Source: Roseiarcus sp963813555 (GTDB lineage Bacteria; Pseudomonadota; Alphaproteobacteria; Rhizobiales; Beijerinckiaceae). From it: a DNA stretch of 64,000 nucleotides. A program made the position numbers and the translations under genes. Where the stretch lies: contig CAWEZX010000011.1 of assembly GCA_963813555.1 (NCBI GenBank), positions 124,001 through 188,000 of the forward strand, given 5' to 3'. This document shows positions 31,716 to 40,182 of this stretch, piece by piece (the stretch's first letter is position 1; each line of letters opens with the position of its first letter). The notes below the pieces were generated by a model, which was given only the letters and a program-made list of their open reading frames with translations, did no database searches and was not told the DNA's origin.

Positions 31716-31984
31716 GGACGCGTTCCTTATCTGCGACTTGCTCGCGGCCCGACTTATTAACGCGCCAGCCCGCTGGGAAAACCCCATCTGGAGGCCATCG
31801 TAGGCAATTCGCCTGTTCGCGTCGCCCGTTGCCCGCTGGTCGCAGCTTTCCGGGCTTGAACCCCCGCCTTTTGGTTTCTGCCCATCGCCCAGGATAATCC
31901 TCGAGCACTCTCTACCATATCCAACGCAAAAAGCGGAATTCCCTGGCGACGGCGCGAAAAACAAGGAGCGCGAACCGACCGCGA

Positions 31985-32376
31985 TCATTCGAGATGCATA
32001 TTCGCCATGTAGACGCAAATCTCGCGCGTCAACTCGACCAGGGATGCCATCAGCAGCGCCAGCGACACGGCGAACGCCAAAGCGACGAAGCGGGCGGGGC
32101 CCACGCCGCTTGGCGCGGCGACAAAGGCGATATCAGCGGCGCAGCGGTGGCGAGAGCGTCGGGCCCCGGCCGGCGGGAGAACGAAGCGGCGATCACTCCC
32201 GATGGGTCGGAGGCGGCGGCGTCGCCCGAGCGCAGCGCGCGGCTCTTATCGGCAACCCGCTCCAGCCGAGCTATGAGAATCGACAGAAAAGCGGCCACTG
32301 CGCCGAGCATGAACGCCGGCGCCGTTGCGTGGCTAATGGCTCCACTCAGTTGATCGATATCGGTGACCAGGGCCAA
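31985..32376 (-). pseudogene. DUF2721-like membrane protein, frameshifted
   Basis: The N-terminal part (LVTDIDQLSGAISHATAPAF, then MLGAVAAFLSILIARLERVADKSRAL) matches DUF2721: a helix, the APAF motif and a basic loop. After about residue 50 the frame becomes Ser/Pro/Arg-rich. In another frame of the same strand the expected last helix appears (ARFVALAFAVSLALLMASLVEL) and runs to a TGA at 31985-31987. The combined length, about 130-145 residues, fits the family. The likely start is TTG at 32376 after GGGGAGGG, or ATG at 32424. The middle is poorly conserved, so decay is more likely than one base-calling error. Confidence 0.55.
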
Positions 32377-32567
32377 TTCCGACGCTCCCTCCCCGGACAA
32401 GCGCGTGTTCTTGACCAATCCCACGGGCGCGAGGTCGGCAAAGGGCGACTGCCGCGACGGTTACCCGAGTTTGTCCACCGCACCGATGCATGCGGCGCGG
32501 CGCACGAGTCCGGCGATCGCGAGCGACGCCCGAGCCTACGCGCCCCACGCGACGCTCGCCTGCCCGC

Positions 32568-32789
32568 TTAGCGGCACACGCGCACGCCGGCGCGCCAGTA
32601 GCAGTGGCGCGCATAAACGGGGCGCCCATAGACGGGGCGTCCGTAGGCCGGACGGTGCGCGACCACCGCGCCACGTGGTCCGACACACCCGGCGTGATAG
32701 CGACCAGCGGCGCACGCGGCGGCGGCGGCCTCCGAGACTTGGACGGCAAGCAGGCCGAGGACCAGCAGGCCGGAAGCAATCAGTTTCAT
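32568..32789 (-). CDS. Small secreted protein with Arg-Pro-Val-Tyr repeats
   Basis: A 73-residue protein from the ATG at 32789 (AGGA eight bases upstream). The signal peptide MKLIASGLLVLGLLAVQVSEA is followed by a Cys-containing region (CAAGRYHAGCVGPRGA). Short repeats RPAYGRPVYGRPVYARHCYW lead to RAGVRVCR. Similar tiny secreted proteins ending in a Cys-Tyr/His-Trp-Arg-x-Gly-Val-Arg-Val-Cys motif are common in Hyphomicrobiales and have no known role. The four cysteines could form disulfides in the periplasm. Confidence 0.7.
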   Translation of the reverse strand: MKLIASGLLVLGLLAVQVSEAAAAACAAGRYHAGCVGPRGAVVAHRPAYGRPVYGRPVYARHCYWRAGVRVCR

Positions 32790-32892
32790 CGATAGCATCC
32801 TAGCGATTGAGTTCGCCCGCCTTCGCCTGCGGGGGCCACGCCTGCTTGTCAATAGAAGCGGGCGCCCGTCTCCTAGCCGAACCGGAGCTCTC

Positions 32893-33261
32893 CTATTTTC
32901 CGCCCGCTTGTGCCTTGGCCATCGCCTCCTTGCAGCCGTCGCTGATGTCGGCCGCATGCGACTTCATGCAGTCTGCGATAGCTCTCTTGGGCTTGACGTC
33001 GGCGCAGAGCTTCTTGACGTCGGCCTTGCAGACCTTGCCGACCGCAGCCGCGCGAATAATCGCCACCTGACAGTCCTCAGAGAGATCGGAGAAATGAGTT
33101 TTCATGCAATCCTTGAGCGCCCGGCCGCCAGACTTCATCTCATCGCCGCATTGCGCCTTGATGTCCGCCCTGCAAGCCTTGACGACCGCCGAGGCGGCGA
33201 AGGCGGAATGGGCCATAAGCAGAGCCGCGCCCAGCGCGGCGAGGCAGGTCAACGTCCTCAT
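32893..33261 (-). CDS. Secreted cysteine-rich repeat protein
   Basis: A 122-residue protein with signal peptide (residues 1-23, ending AFAA). Two tandem units follow at about residues 30-64 and 78-110. Each has four Cys in the pattern C-x7-C-x(11-13)-C-x11-C with the shared sequence DCMKxHxxDxSxxC. This resembles the cysteine-rich repeat of GLG1 (Golgi apparatus protein 1), which also occurs in alphaproteobacterial secreted proteins. The function is unknown. It is upstream of, and in the same direction as, the 73-residue secreted protein, so the two may be co-transcribed. Confidence 0.85.
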   Translation of the reverse strand: MRTLTCLAALGAALLMAHSAFAASAVVKACRADIKAQCGDEMKSGGRALKDCMKTHFSDLSEDCQVAIIRAAAVGKVCKADVKKLCADVKPKRAIADCMKSHAADISDGCKEAMAKAQAGGK

Positions 33262-33330
33262 CTCGGATGTCCTCCGGTTGCAATGCGCGCATCGGCGCTA
33301 ACTTCAAGGCGACGCCCTTTTCAGGGGGCG

Positions 33331-33347
33331 CGTGTTCTTAGAACACG
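33331..33347. promoter_or_regulatory. Palindrome upstream of the Cys-rich gene, candidate operator
   Basis: CGTGTTC-TTA-GAACACG is a perfect 7-base inverted repeat around TTA, about 70 bases upstream of the Cys-rich protein start. Position and symmetry suit a dimeric regulator. It contains GTTC and GAAC in inverted orientation, so it is not the direct-repeat LexA box of alphaproteobacteria. Confidence 0.45.
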
Positions 33348-33466
33348 ACGCGAGCGGCGTGAACGATTTTCTCGTTCAAGTGGGGGCTCTCCAGGAGACG
33401 ATCATCTCATGTGCAAACTCGGTCGCCGAGCTCCTGTTCGGGGTCCAGGCAGGCGTCGAATCCGGC

Positions 33467-33530
33467 CTGTGCATTTCTGTACGCGACCGCGTGATTTCAA
33501 TGGGTTAAGCCTCCTTATCTGCAACTCGAA
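33467..33530 (+). repeat. Dispersed repeat, copy 1
   Basis: About 60 bases that match 59937-59994 at roughly three of four positions, with an identical tail CTTATCTGCAACTC. Read in frame, both copies give FCTRP..F.GL..LICNS. Nothing else in the window matches. The nature of the repeat is unknown. Confidence 0.55.
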
Positions 33531-33697
33531 AAGGCCTCCACGGTCAGGCTGCGAAAGTTAGCGATCGACAGGGTGGGGCGGCCCATCGGCTTTCCGGACC
33601 CGTCGTTACCGAGGCATCCGTCATGACGATCGAGTCTTGGTATTAGGGTCTTGGCTTTGATGCGATTTGCCCGCCATTTCACAATAACATAATGTTA

Positions 33698-34645
33698 CTA
33701 TCCATTTTCTGATTTGCTAGAGGCCGGCTGGTTGATGGAAAGGCTTGTCCGAGGCGCTTTCGCCGGCGCCAGCGATCGGCCGGTGAGGGCCACGCCGCAC
33801 AGCACGAGCGCCAGTCCCGCCCCAGCCGAGGGCCCTATGGGTTCAGCGAGCGCGACCGCCCCGCCGACGACGCCGATCAGGGGCACGATATAGTTGTTGA
33901 GGCTCGCAAAGGTCGGTCCCTCCTCGTTGACGAGTCGAAAATTGACGTAATAGGCGAGCGCCGTATTGAAGACGCCGAGGGCGCCCATCGCAAGCAGCGG
34001 CCCCAGGGGAGCTTGATAGAGCGGCGCGAGCGGCGCGGACGTTTCGAACATCAACCCGATCAGCGTGAGCACGAGCGTCGAAATCGTCATCGAGGCGGTC
34101 ACCGCTCTGACTGCGCCGATCTCTCGCGTGGCGGCGCCGGAGATGATCGCGCCCGTCCCATAGGAAACGCCGGCAGCCAAAGCGAAGGCCCGTCCCAGGA
34201 CGGAATGGGCGCCGGTGTCCGCACCCGGCGAATAGAACGCGACGGCGACCCCAACAAAGCCGAGCGCCAGGCCAAAGGCGGCGAGCCACGTCCAGCGATC
34301 GCGTGACCCCAGAAAGCGGCCGAACAGAAAGACGAAGATCGGCTGAGCGCCCATCATCAGCGCCATATCCGCGCTCGTCGTCAGCGTCGCCGCCTTGCCG
34401 AGCAGCAAGAAGGGGATCACCTGCCCGCTCAGCGCGAGCGCAAGGAGTTTGGCCCATAGTCCCGGTCGCGATCCCGGCCAGACCTTGCCCGAAAGCGCGC
34501 TCGTGATCAGCATCGCCGCCGCCGCGACGCCCACGCGCGCAAGGGCGAACGCAAGGGGATCGAAAGCGCGCGAGGCAATCTTGATCAAGAGAAAGGACGA
34601 GCCCCAGAGGAACGATAGGAAGGCCAGCCCCGCATACGCCGCCAT
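33698..34645 (-). CDS. DMT-family (EamA) exporter
   Basis: A 315-residue inner-membrane protein with about ten helices in two EamA repeats. The first repeat begins AGLAFLSFLWGSSFLLIKIA and the second has VLGRAFALAAGVSYGTGAII. The family exports amino acids, metabolites or small toxins; the substrate cannot be told here. The C-terminus is hydrophilic (APRTSLSINQPASSKSENG). It starts about 50 bases after the dnaE2 stop, in the same direction, and could be read through from it. Confidence 0.9.
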   Translation of the reverse strand: MAAYAGLAFLSFLWGSSFLLIKIASRAFDPLAFALARVGVAAAAMLITSALSGKVWPGSRPGLWAKLLALALSGQVIPFLLLGKAATLTTSADMALMMGAQPIFVFLFGRFLGSRDRWTWLAAFGLALGFVGVAVAFYSPGADTGAHSVLGRAFALAAGVSYGTGAIISGAATREIGAVRAVTASMTISTLVLTLIGLMFETSAPLAPLYQAPLGPLLAMGALGVFNTALAYYVNFRLVNEEGPTFASLNNYIVPLIGVVGGAVALAEPIGPSAGAGLALVLCGVALTGRSLAPAKAPRTSLSINQPASSKSENG

Positions 34646-35635
34646 GGAATTCTCAAGGATGGGAGAGCGGGAACTAGGGAGTTCGGCTCGCCGACGTCAA
34701 CGGAAATTCCGTCCCGCGGGCATTGCCTGCGCCATATCTGCGGCGTCGACGGGCAGGCTTGGCGGCGTGCGCGGATCGTCAAGACGAGGCGGTTGTGCGA
34801 AGCGATTGCCGCGCCGCTTTCGGGTCTCCGTCGGTTCCGTCCGGTGCGCCTCGTCGGCGCGCGCGAGAGCGCCGATCGTGTGGCCGGCCTCCGACAGAAG
34901 CCCAAGCATCGGCGTGAGATCGTTCATGCGTTCGGCGACGATATGGATGACCCCTTGCTCGTTCTGCAGCTTGCCGGTCACCGCGACCAAACGCGCGCCG
35001 AGCACGATCGTGCGCAGGCGTTCGAAGGCTTTCGGCCATACGATGATATTGGCGACGCCGGTCTCGTCCTCCAGCGTCATGAAGATGACGCCTTTGGCGG
35101 TGCCCGGCCGCTGACGCACCAGCACAAGGCCGGCGACCGTGACGCGCTCGCCGTTCTTGACCGAGCGCAGCGCGTCGGAGCGCAGGATTCCGCGCGCGGA
35201 AAGGCGGGCGCGCATGAACGAGGCCGGATGAGCCTTCAGCGACAAGGACAAACGTCGATAATCCTCCACCACATGCGCGCCGAGCGGCATCGGCGGCAAT
35301 CGCGCGTCCGGCTCGGTTTCGCGCGCCGGCCGGCTCGCGAACAGCGGCAGATCGTCCTGGTCGCCGACCCGATCGAGGCCGCGCACCGCCCATAAAGCCT
35401 GCCGTCGATCAAGGCCCAGCGAGCGAAAAGCGTCGGCGTCGGCAAGCCGCTCCAGCACAGCCGAACTCAACCCGCTGCGCAGCCATAGATCGCGCACCGA
35501 ATCATAAGCCTCACCGCGCCGCTCCACGAGCCGGAGCATGTCCTTCTCTTTGACGCCGACGATTTGTCTCAGGCCCAGGCGCACCGCATGCGTCGCGCGG
35601 ATGTGCGGCGCCATCTCGGCGTGGCGGGGGTGGAT

Positions 35636-35697
35636 GCCCTCACCCCCAACCCCTCTCCCTCCCTCGACAAGCTCGGGATGAGGGGGAGAGGGGGGTT
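35636..35697. repeat. Palindromic repeat inserted in frame in dnaE2 (copy 2 plus flanking inverted repeat)
   Basis: The core 35660-35684 matches 7142-7166 with one mismatch. Around it CCCCTCTCCC and GGAGAGGGG form longer arms, preceded by CCCTCACCCCCAAC. On the coding strand it adds about 20 residues (PSPPHPELVEGGRGVGGEG) between two parts of DnaE2 that are contiguous in homologues. The frame is kept. Confidence 0.75.
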
Positions 35698-36196
35698 CGA
35701 GCGTGCAATCCCAATCGGACAGGTTCACGTCGACCTCGCGCACTTCGACCCCGTGCTCGCGCGCGTCGCGCACGAGCTGAGCGGGCGCGTAAAAGCCGAG
35801 CGGCTGGGCGTTCAGCATCGCCGCGGCGAAGACATCGGGGTAGCGGCATTTCATCCAGCACGAGGCGTAGACCAGAAGGGCGAAGCTCGCCGCGTGGCTC
35901 TCGGGAAAGCCATATTCGCCGAACCCCTCGATCTGGTGAAAGCAACGCTCGGCGAACTCACGATCGTAACCCTTGGCCGCCATGCCTTCGACCATCTTTT
36001 CCTGAAAGGTCGCGATCGTGCCGACCCGGCGGAACGTCGCCATCGCGCGGCGCAATTTGTCGGCTTCCGAGGGCGTAAAGCCAGCGGCGACGATGGCGAT
36101 TTTCATCGCCTGCTCCTGGAACAGCGGCACGCCGAGCGTCTTGCTCAACACCGCTTCGAGCTCTTTCGAAGGATAGGAGACCTCTTCGAGGCCCTG

Positions 36197-36229
<33 letters not shown>

Positions 36230-37647
36230 CTGGATCGGGCCGGGCCGCACGATCGCAACCTCGATGACAAGGTCATAATAGTTCGCCGGCTTGAGCCGCG
36301 GCAGCATCGACATCTGCGCGCGGCTTTCGATCTGGAACACGCCGATCGTGTCGGCGCGCTGGATCATCGCGTAGACGCACGCTTCCTCCAGGGGAATGGC
36401 CGCCAGAGTGAGCCCCTTGCCGTAATGTTTGTCGAGAAGCGTGAAACCCTTGCTCAGCGCCGTCAGCATGCCGAGCGCAAGCACATCGATCTTGAGAAGG
36501 CCGAGCGCATCGAGATCGTCCTTGTCCCATTCGACCATCGTGCGGTCCTTCATCGCCGTGTTCATCACCGGCGCGACTTCATCGAGCCGGTCGCGGGTGA
36601 TGACGAAGCCGCCGCTGTGCTGGGTCAAATGGCGGGGAAAGCCGATCAGCTCCTTCGCCATTTTGAGCGCGAGACTGAGCGTCGGATCGGCGGGATCGAG
36701 CCCTGTCGCGCGCACACGATCCTCGCCGATCGGCGCGGTCTCCTGGCCCCAGGCGGTCCCGTTGAGAGCGGCGATGACGTCGTCCGAGAGGCTGAAGACC
36801 TTGGCCGTTTCGCGGATCGCCGAACGCATGCGATAGGTGATCACTGCGGCGGCAAGGCTCGCGCGCTCGCGACCATAGTGATCATAGATATATTGGATCA
36901 CCTCCTCGCGCCGCTCGTGCTCGAAGTCGACGTCGATGTCCGGCGGCTCGTTGCGCTCGGGCGAGATGAAGCGCTCGAACAAAAGATCGAAGTTCGCCGG
37001 ATCAACCTCAGTGATCCGGAGGCAATAGCAGACGGCGGAATTGGCCGCCGAGCCGCGGCCCTGACAGAGGATTTCCTTCGAGCGCGCGAAGCGCACGATG
37101 TCGTGCACGGTAAGGAAGTAGGGCGCGTAATCGAGCGAGGCGATCAGCGCGAGCTCGTGCTTGAGCGCTTCACGCGTGCGTTCCGGAACGCCGTCCGGAT
37201 AGCGCGTTTCTGCGCCCTCCCAGGCGAAGGCTTCGAGCGCGGCCTGGGGCGTTGCATGGCCCTCGCGCAGCTCTTCCGGATAGCAATGCTTGAGTTCGTC
37301 GAGGCTGAAGGCGAGGCCGTCGAGGAAGCGGGTCGTCTCGGCGATGGCCTCAGGCGCATCGGCGAACAGCCGCGCCATTTCGCGCGGGGCTTTGAGATGA
37401 CGCTCGGCGTTGGCTTGCGTGAGGCGCCCGGCGGCTTCGAGCGTGGTTTTCTCGCGGATGCAGGTGAGGACATCGGCGAGCGCGCGCCGCTCGGGCGCAT
37501 GCATCAGCGCGTCGTTGGTCGCGATCAGTGGCGCGCCGATGGCGCGCGCGAGCGCCGCCCGCCGCGCCAGCCCGCCACGCATGTCCGCGCCATAGGTCAG
37601 GCTCGCGCCGATCCATAGACGCTTGCCAAAGGCCTCGCGCAGGCGGA

Positions 37648-37758
37648 GGAGAATCCCTTCTCCCCGCGCGTGGGGAGGAGGTGGCCGCGCAGCGGGGAGT
37701 GGGGAGCGAATCCCTTCTCCCTCCGGGAGAAGGTGTCGCCGAAGGCGACGGATGAGGG
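37648..37758. repeat. Three-hairpin repeat cluster that breaks dnaE2
   Basis: Three stem-loops lie in a row at 37657-37680, 37713-37733 (CCTTCTCCC/GGGAGAAGG) and 37735-37749 (GTCGCC/GGCGAC). GAATCCCTTCTCCC occurs twice, at 37651 and 37708. The block replaces part of the PHP domain coding sequence and changes the reading frame. Confidence 0.75.
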
Positions 37759-38203
37759 CTGGCCTCCATCACAACGACTTGCAGGCCCTCGCCATGCTCG
37801 ATCAGGTCCCCGACGCCGAGCCAGCACTCGCCCTTCGGCGCGCGCAAGTTGCCCTTAGTCAGAATCCGGCAAAGCCGGCCGTAAGCGGCGCGATCTTTCG
37901 GATAGACGAGCGCATCCGGCGCTCCGTCTATGAATGTGAGCCGCGCACCGGGAACAACCCGCGTGCCCGCCATCGCCTCGGCATTCTCGCGCGCGAATGT
38001 GTGCGCGCGCACGACGCCGGCGAGCGAGTTGCGGTCGGCGACCCCGATCCCGGCGAGCCCAAGCTCGGCGGCGCGCGCGACCATTTCCTCGGGATGCGAG
38101 GCTCCGTGCAAAAACGAAAAATTCGTCATCGCGGCCAGTTCGGCGAACCGCGGCTCAAGCCGGATCAAGGGCGCCGCTCCTCGTGCGTGCGAAAGTAGGG
38201 CTA

Positions 38204-38218
38204 GAACAAAAATAGAAC
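38204..38218. promoter_or_regulatory. LexA (SOS) box for dnaE2
   Basis: GAAC-N7-GAAC (spacer AAAAATA) is a perfect match to the alphaproteobacterial LexA direct-repeat consensus. It lies 36-50 bases upstream of the dnaE2 start. The site normally controls an imuA-imuB-dnaE2 cassette or dnaE2 itself, so SOS control survives although the gene is disrupted. Confidence 0.85.
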
Positions 38219-38321
38219 GACTATGCGCAAAAAGACAAGCGTTAAGGCTTTGCCGGAGACTTCACCCAGTTGAAGAATTCGCGCACCGGTGAGTGACCCG
38301 TGCAGCGTCCCGACTTAGGAC

Positions 38322-39017
38322 TTAGGCTGCTCCGACTTCACCGAACGATTTGTTGGCCTTTTCGATTAATTTCATGAAATTGGACGATGCAAAATAATAC
38401 TCTTCGGCCTTATCCCATTTCGTGGAACCGTCGACTACTAGAAGACCCCGACCCGCCAGGTCGCTTAGGATTTCCTGTAACAGGAAGTGGTCAAATTTTT
38501 CCCGATTGTTTGGGTCCCTCGACAAATTAATCGCCGAAACATACGGCCGTTCGCTTTGCGAACGAGCCTCGGTGGAGGCCATGGAAATCGTTCTGATTGA
38601 AGAACTAATCAGCGCAATAACTTTTAAATCTGTGTAAGTGATACCCTCGATCCGCCTCGACATCCGAGCAAATTCCGGCACGTCAGGTACATCCAAATTC
38701 ATCTCATTCACAAGTAATTCTGCAAGTATTTTTAAATTGTGCTCATACTCCCCTTCCTTCGCTGCCTCAAAGTATTTGTACGCCATCGGGATAAAGGCGG
38801 CTGCCTTCTCATCGTTTAAAACCGTTGTATTCCCGCTCTTCAATTGGTCGATTAGTATTCGCTCTGGTCTTCTCACATATTTCTCAATTGCAAATTTAGC
38901 GATCGGGCCAAACAGGCTGGCGCCAGGCAAAAATATTCCCGCTACGGCACCGGCGATATCAATCGCAAGTTCCGCGGCTTCCCTGTTCTCCGGCCTAACC
39001 GTCGGTAGCTGCGCCAT
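38322..39017 (-). CDS. Hypothetical protein of low GC content
   Basis: A 231-residue protein with no family I recognise. Residues about 18-40 are hydrophobic (AIDIAGAVAGIFLPGASLFGPI) and could be a membrane-associated helix pair. The rest is a soluble alpha-helical region (YFEAAKEGEYEHNLKILAEL, ARMSRRIEGITYTDLKVIALI). A C-terminal part (LLQEILSDLAGRGLLVVDG) looks like a winged helix. Base composition is visibly poorer in GC than both neighbours and codon use differs (many AAA, ATT, AAT), which suggests horizontal gain. It occupies the place upstream of dnaE2 where imuA-imuB are often found. Confidence 0.7.
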   Translation of the reverse strand: MAQLPTVRPENREAAELAIDIAGAVAGIFLPGASLFGPIAKFAIEKYVRRPERILIDQLKSGNTTVLNDEKAAAFIPMAYKYFEAAKEGEYEHNLKILAELLVNEMNLDVPDVPEFARMSRRIEGITYTDLKVIALISSSIRTISMASTEARSQSERPYVSAINLSRDPNNREKFDHFLLQEILSDLAGRGLLVVDGSTKWDKAEEYYFASSNFMKLIEKANKSFGEVGAA

Positions 39018-39100
39018 TTGTCATATCCATTGTGCATCGCGCATTGCAGTTCCCACACACCTAGACTCGATTGGAGATCGCACAAGGGCGCGGCAACCGC

Positions 39101-40096
39101 TTACGTTCTGACGCTCCCGCCGGCCAGGCGCGCCATCGCGTCGAAGAACAGGCTGCGGAAACGGTCGGCGTCGACGGCGACGGCGACCTCGGTGTTGGCG
39201 AGGCGGCCCCATTGGCCCCGCCAGTCGACGATCGTCGCGCCGGTCGTCAGACGCCCTGCGGTCTCCACATCGACGGCCGCACGACGCGTCTCGACCAGCG
39301 TCGGATCGAGAGCCACGGCGACCGCTAGCGGATCGTGCATGGTGAAGATGCGCTTGCCCAGTGTTTTCTCCATGCGCTCGAAATAGAAGCGCGACGCATC
39401 CTCGAGGAAGCGAGCGAGCTTGGCCCCATGCGGCTTGCCGGCGGTGCGCAAGGCGATCGCCGCGACGTCGCTCTCGTCGATGATCGTCTTGCGCGTGACG
39501 TCGAGGCCAACCGCGATCACCGGCGCTCCGCCCACGCCGCCAAAAGCGCGAAAGACGATGCGCGCCGCCTCGGGATCGTGCCAGATGTTGAATTCGGCCG
39601 AGGGCGTCACATTGCCCGGCTCCGAATAGGCGCCGCCCATGATGACGAACCGCTTGACGAGGCGCGGCAGTTCGGGCTCACGCATGACGGCGAGCGCGAT
39701 ATTGGTCAACGGCCCCGTCGCGCAAAGAATAAGGCGCCCAGAATGCGCGCGCGCCGCGCCAATGATCGAATCTGCGGCATGCAGAGCGTTCGACGGCTCC
39801 TCCGGCTCAGGCAAGATCGCGTGGCCGAGGCCAGTCTTGCCGTGAATCTCGCTCGCGTCCCTAACCGAGACGGAGATCGCCGTCGCCGCGCCCGGCCAGA
39901 CCGCGATATCCGGCCGCCCCGCAAGCGCCAGAACCGCGCGTGTGTTGCGTGTTGCTGCAGCGAGGGGAACGTTGCCGACCACGGTGGAGACGCCGAGGAT
40001 CTGCGACTCGTCATGCGCGCAGGCGTAGAGCAGCGCCAGCGCGTCGTCGATGCCGGTGTCGACGTCAAGGACGAGGGGCTCGGCGAATTCGGACAT
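39101..40096 (-). CDS. Nucleoside hydrolase (IunH/RihA family)
   Basis: A 331-residue cytoplasmic N-ribosyl hydrolase that splits ribonucleosides into base and ribose for salvage. The calcium-binding Asp cluster is in LVLDVDTGIDDALALL at the N-terminus. The conserved ATGPLTNIALA and MGGAYSEPGNVTPSAEFNIWHDPEAA contribute substrate contacts. The His expected near residue 240 appears as TMHDPLAVAVAL. Purine or pyrimidine preference is not evident. It stands alone, followed by MATE on the same strand upstream. Confidence 0.92.
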   Translation of the reverse strand: MSEFAEPLVLDVDTGIDDALALLYACAHDESQILGVSTVVGNVPLAAATRNTRAVLALAGRPDIAVWPGAATAISVSVRDASEIHGKTGLGHAILPEPEEPSNALHAADSIIGAARAHSGRLILCATGPLTNIALAVMREPELPRLVKRFVIMGGAYSEPGNVTPSAEFNIWHDPEAARIVFRAFGGVGGAPVIAVGLDVTRKTIIDESDVAAIALRTAGKPHGAKLARFLEDASRFYFERMEKTLGKRIFTMHDPLAVAVALDPTLVETRRAAVDVETAGRLTTGATIVDWRGQWGRLANTEVAVAVDADRFRSLFFDAMARLAGGSVRT

Positions 40097-40182
40097 AGCG
40101 GCAATCTCCCGGCGGCGTCATATTGCCGCGTTGATCTTGCGCAGATGCGACGCGATATTGTGGCTGAATGCGCGACCCAGCG

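Larger units (their letters stand above)
33262..33697. other. Intergenic with a palindrome, a dispersed repeat and a possible IS end
   Basis: About 430 bases between the Cys-rich gene and the DMT transporter stop. It holds the palindrome at 33331-33347 and the repeat at 33467-33530 (both listed). The stretch near 33629-33645 (CGAGTCTTGGTATTAGG) resembles the sequence just after the IS630 transposase stop at 7663-7679. No gene is recognisable. Confidence 0.5.

Noticed and set aside
33331..33347. LexA box before the Cys-rich gene
   Set aside because: The GTTC and GAAC are inverted with a three-base spacer; the group's LexA box is a direct repeat with seven.
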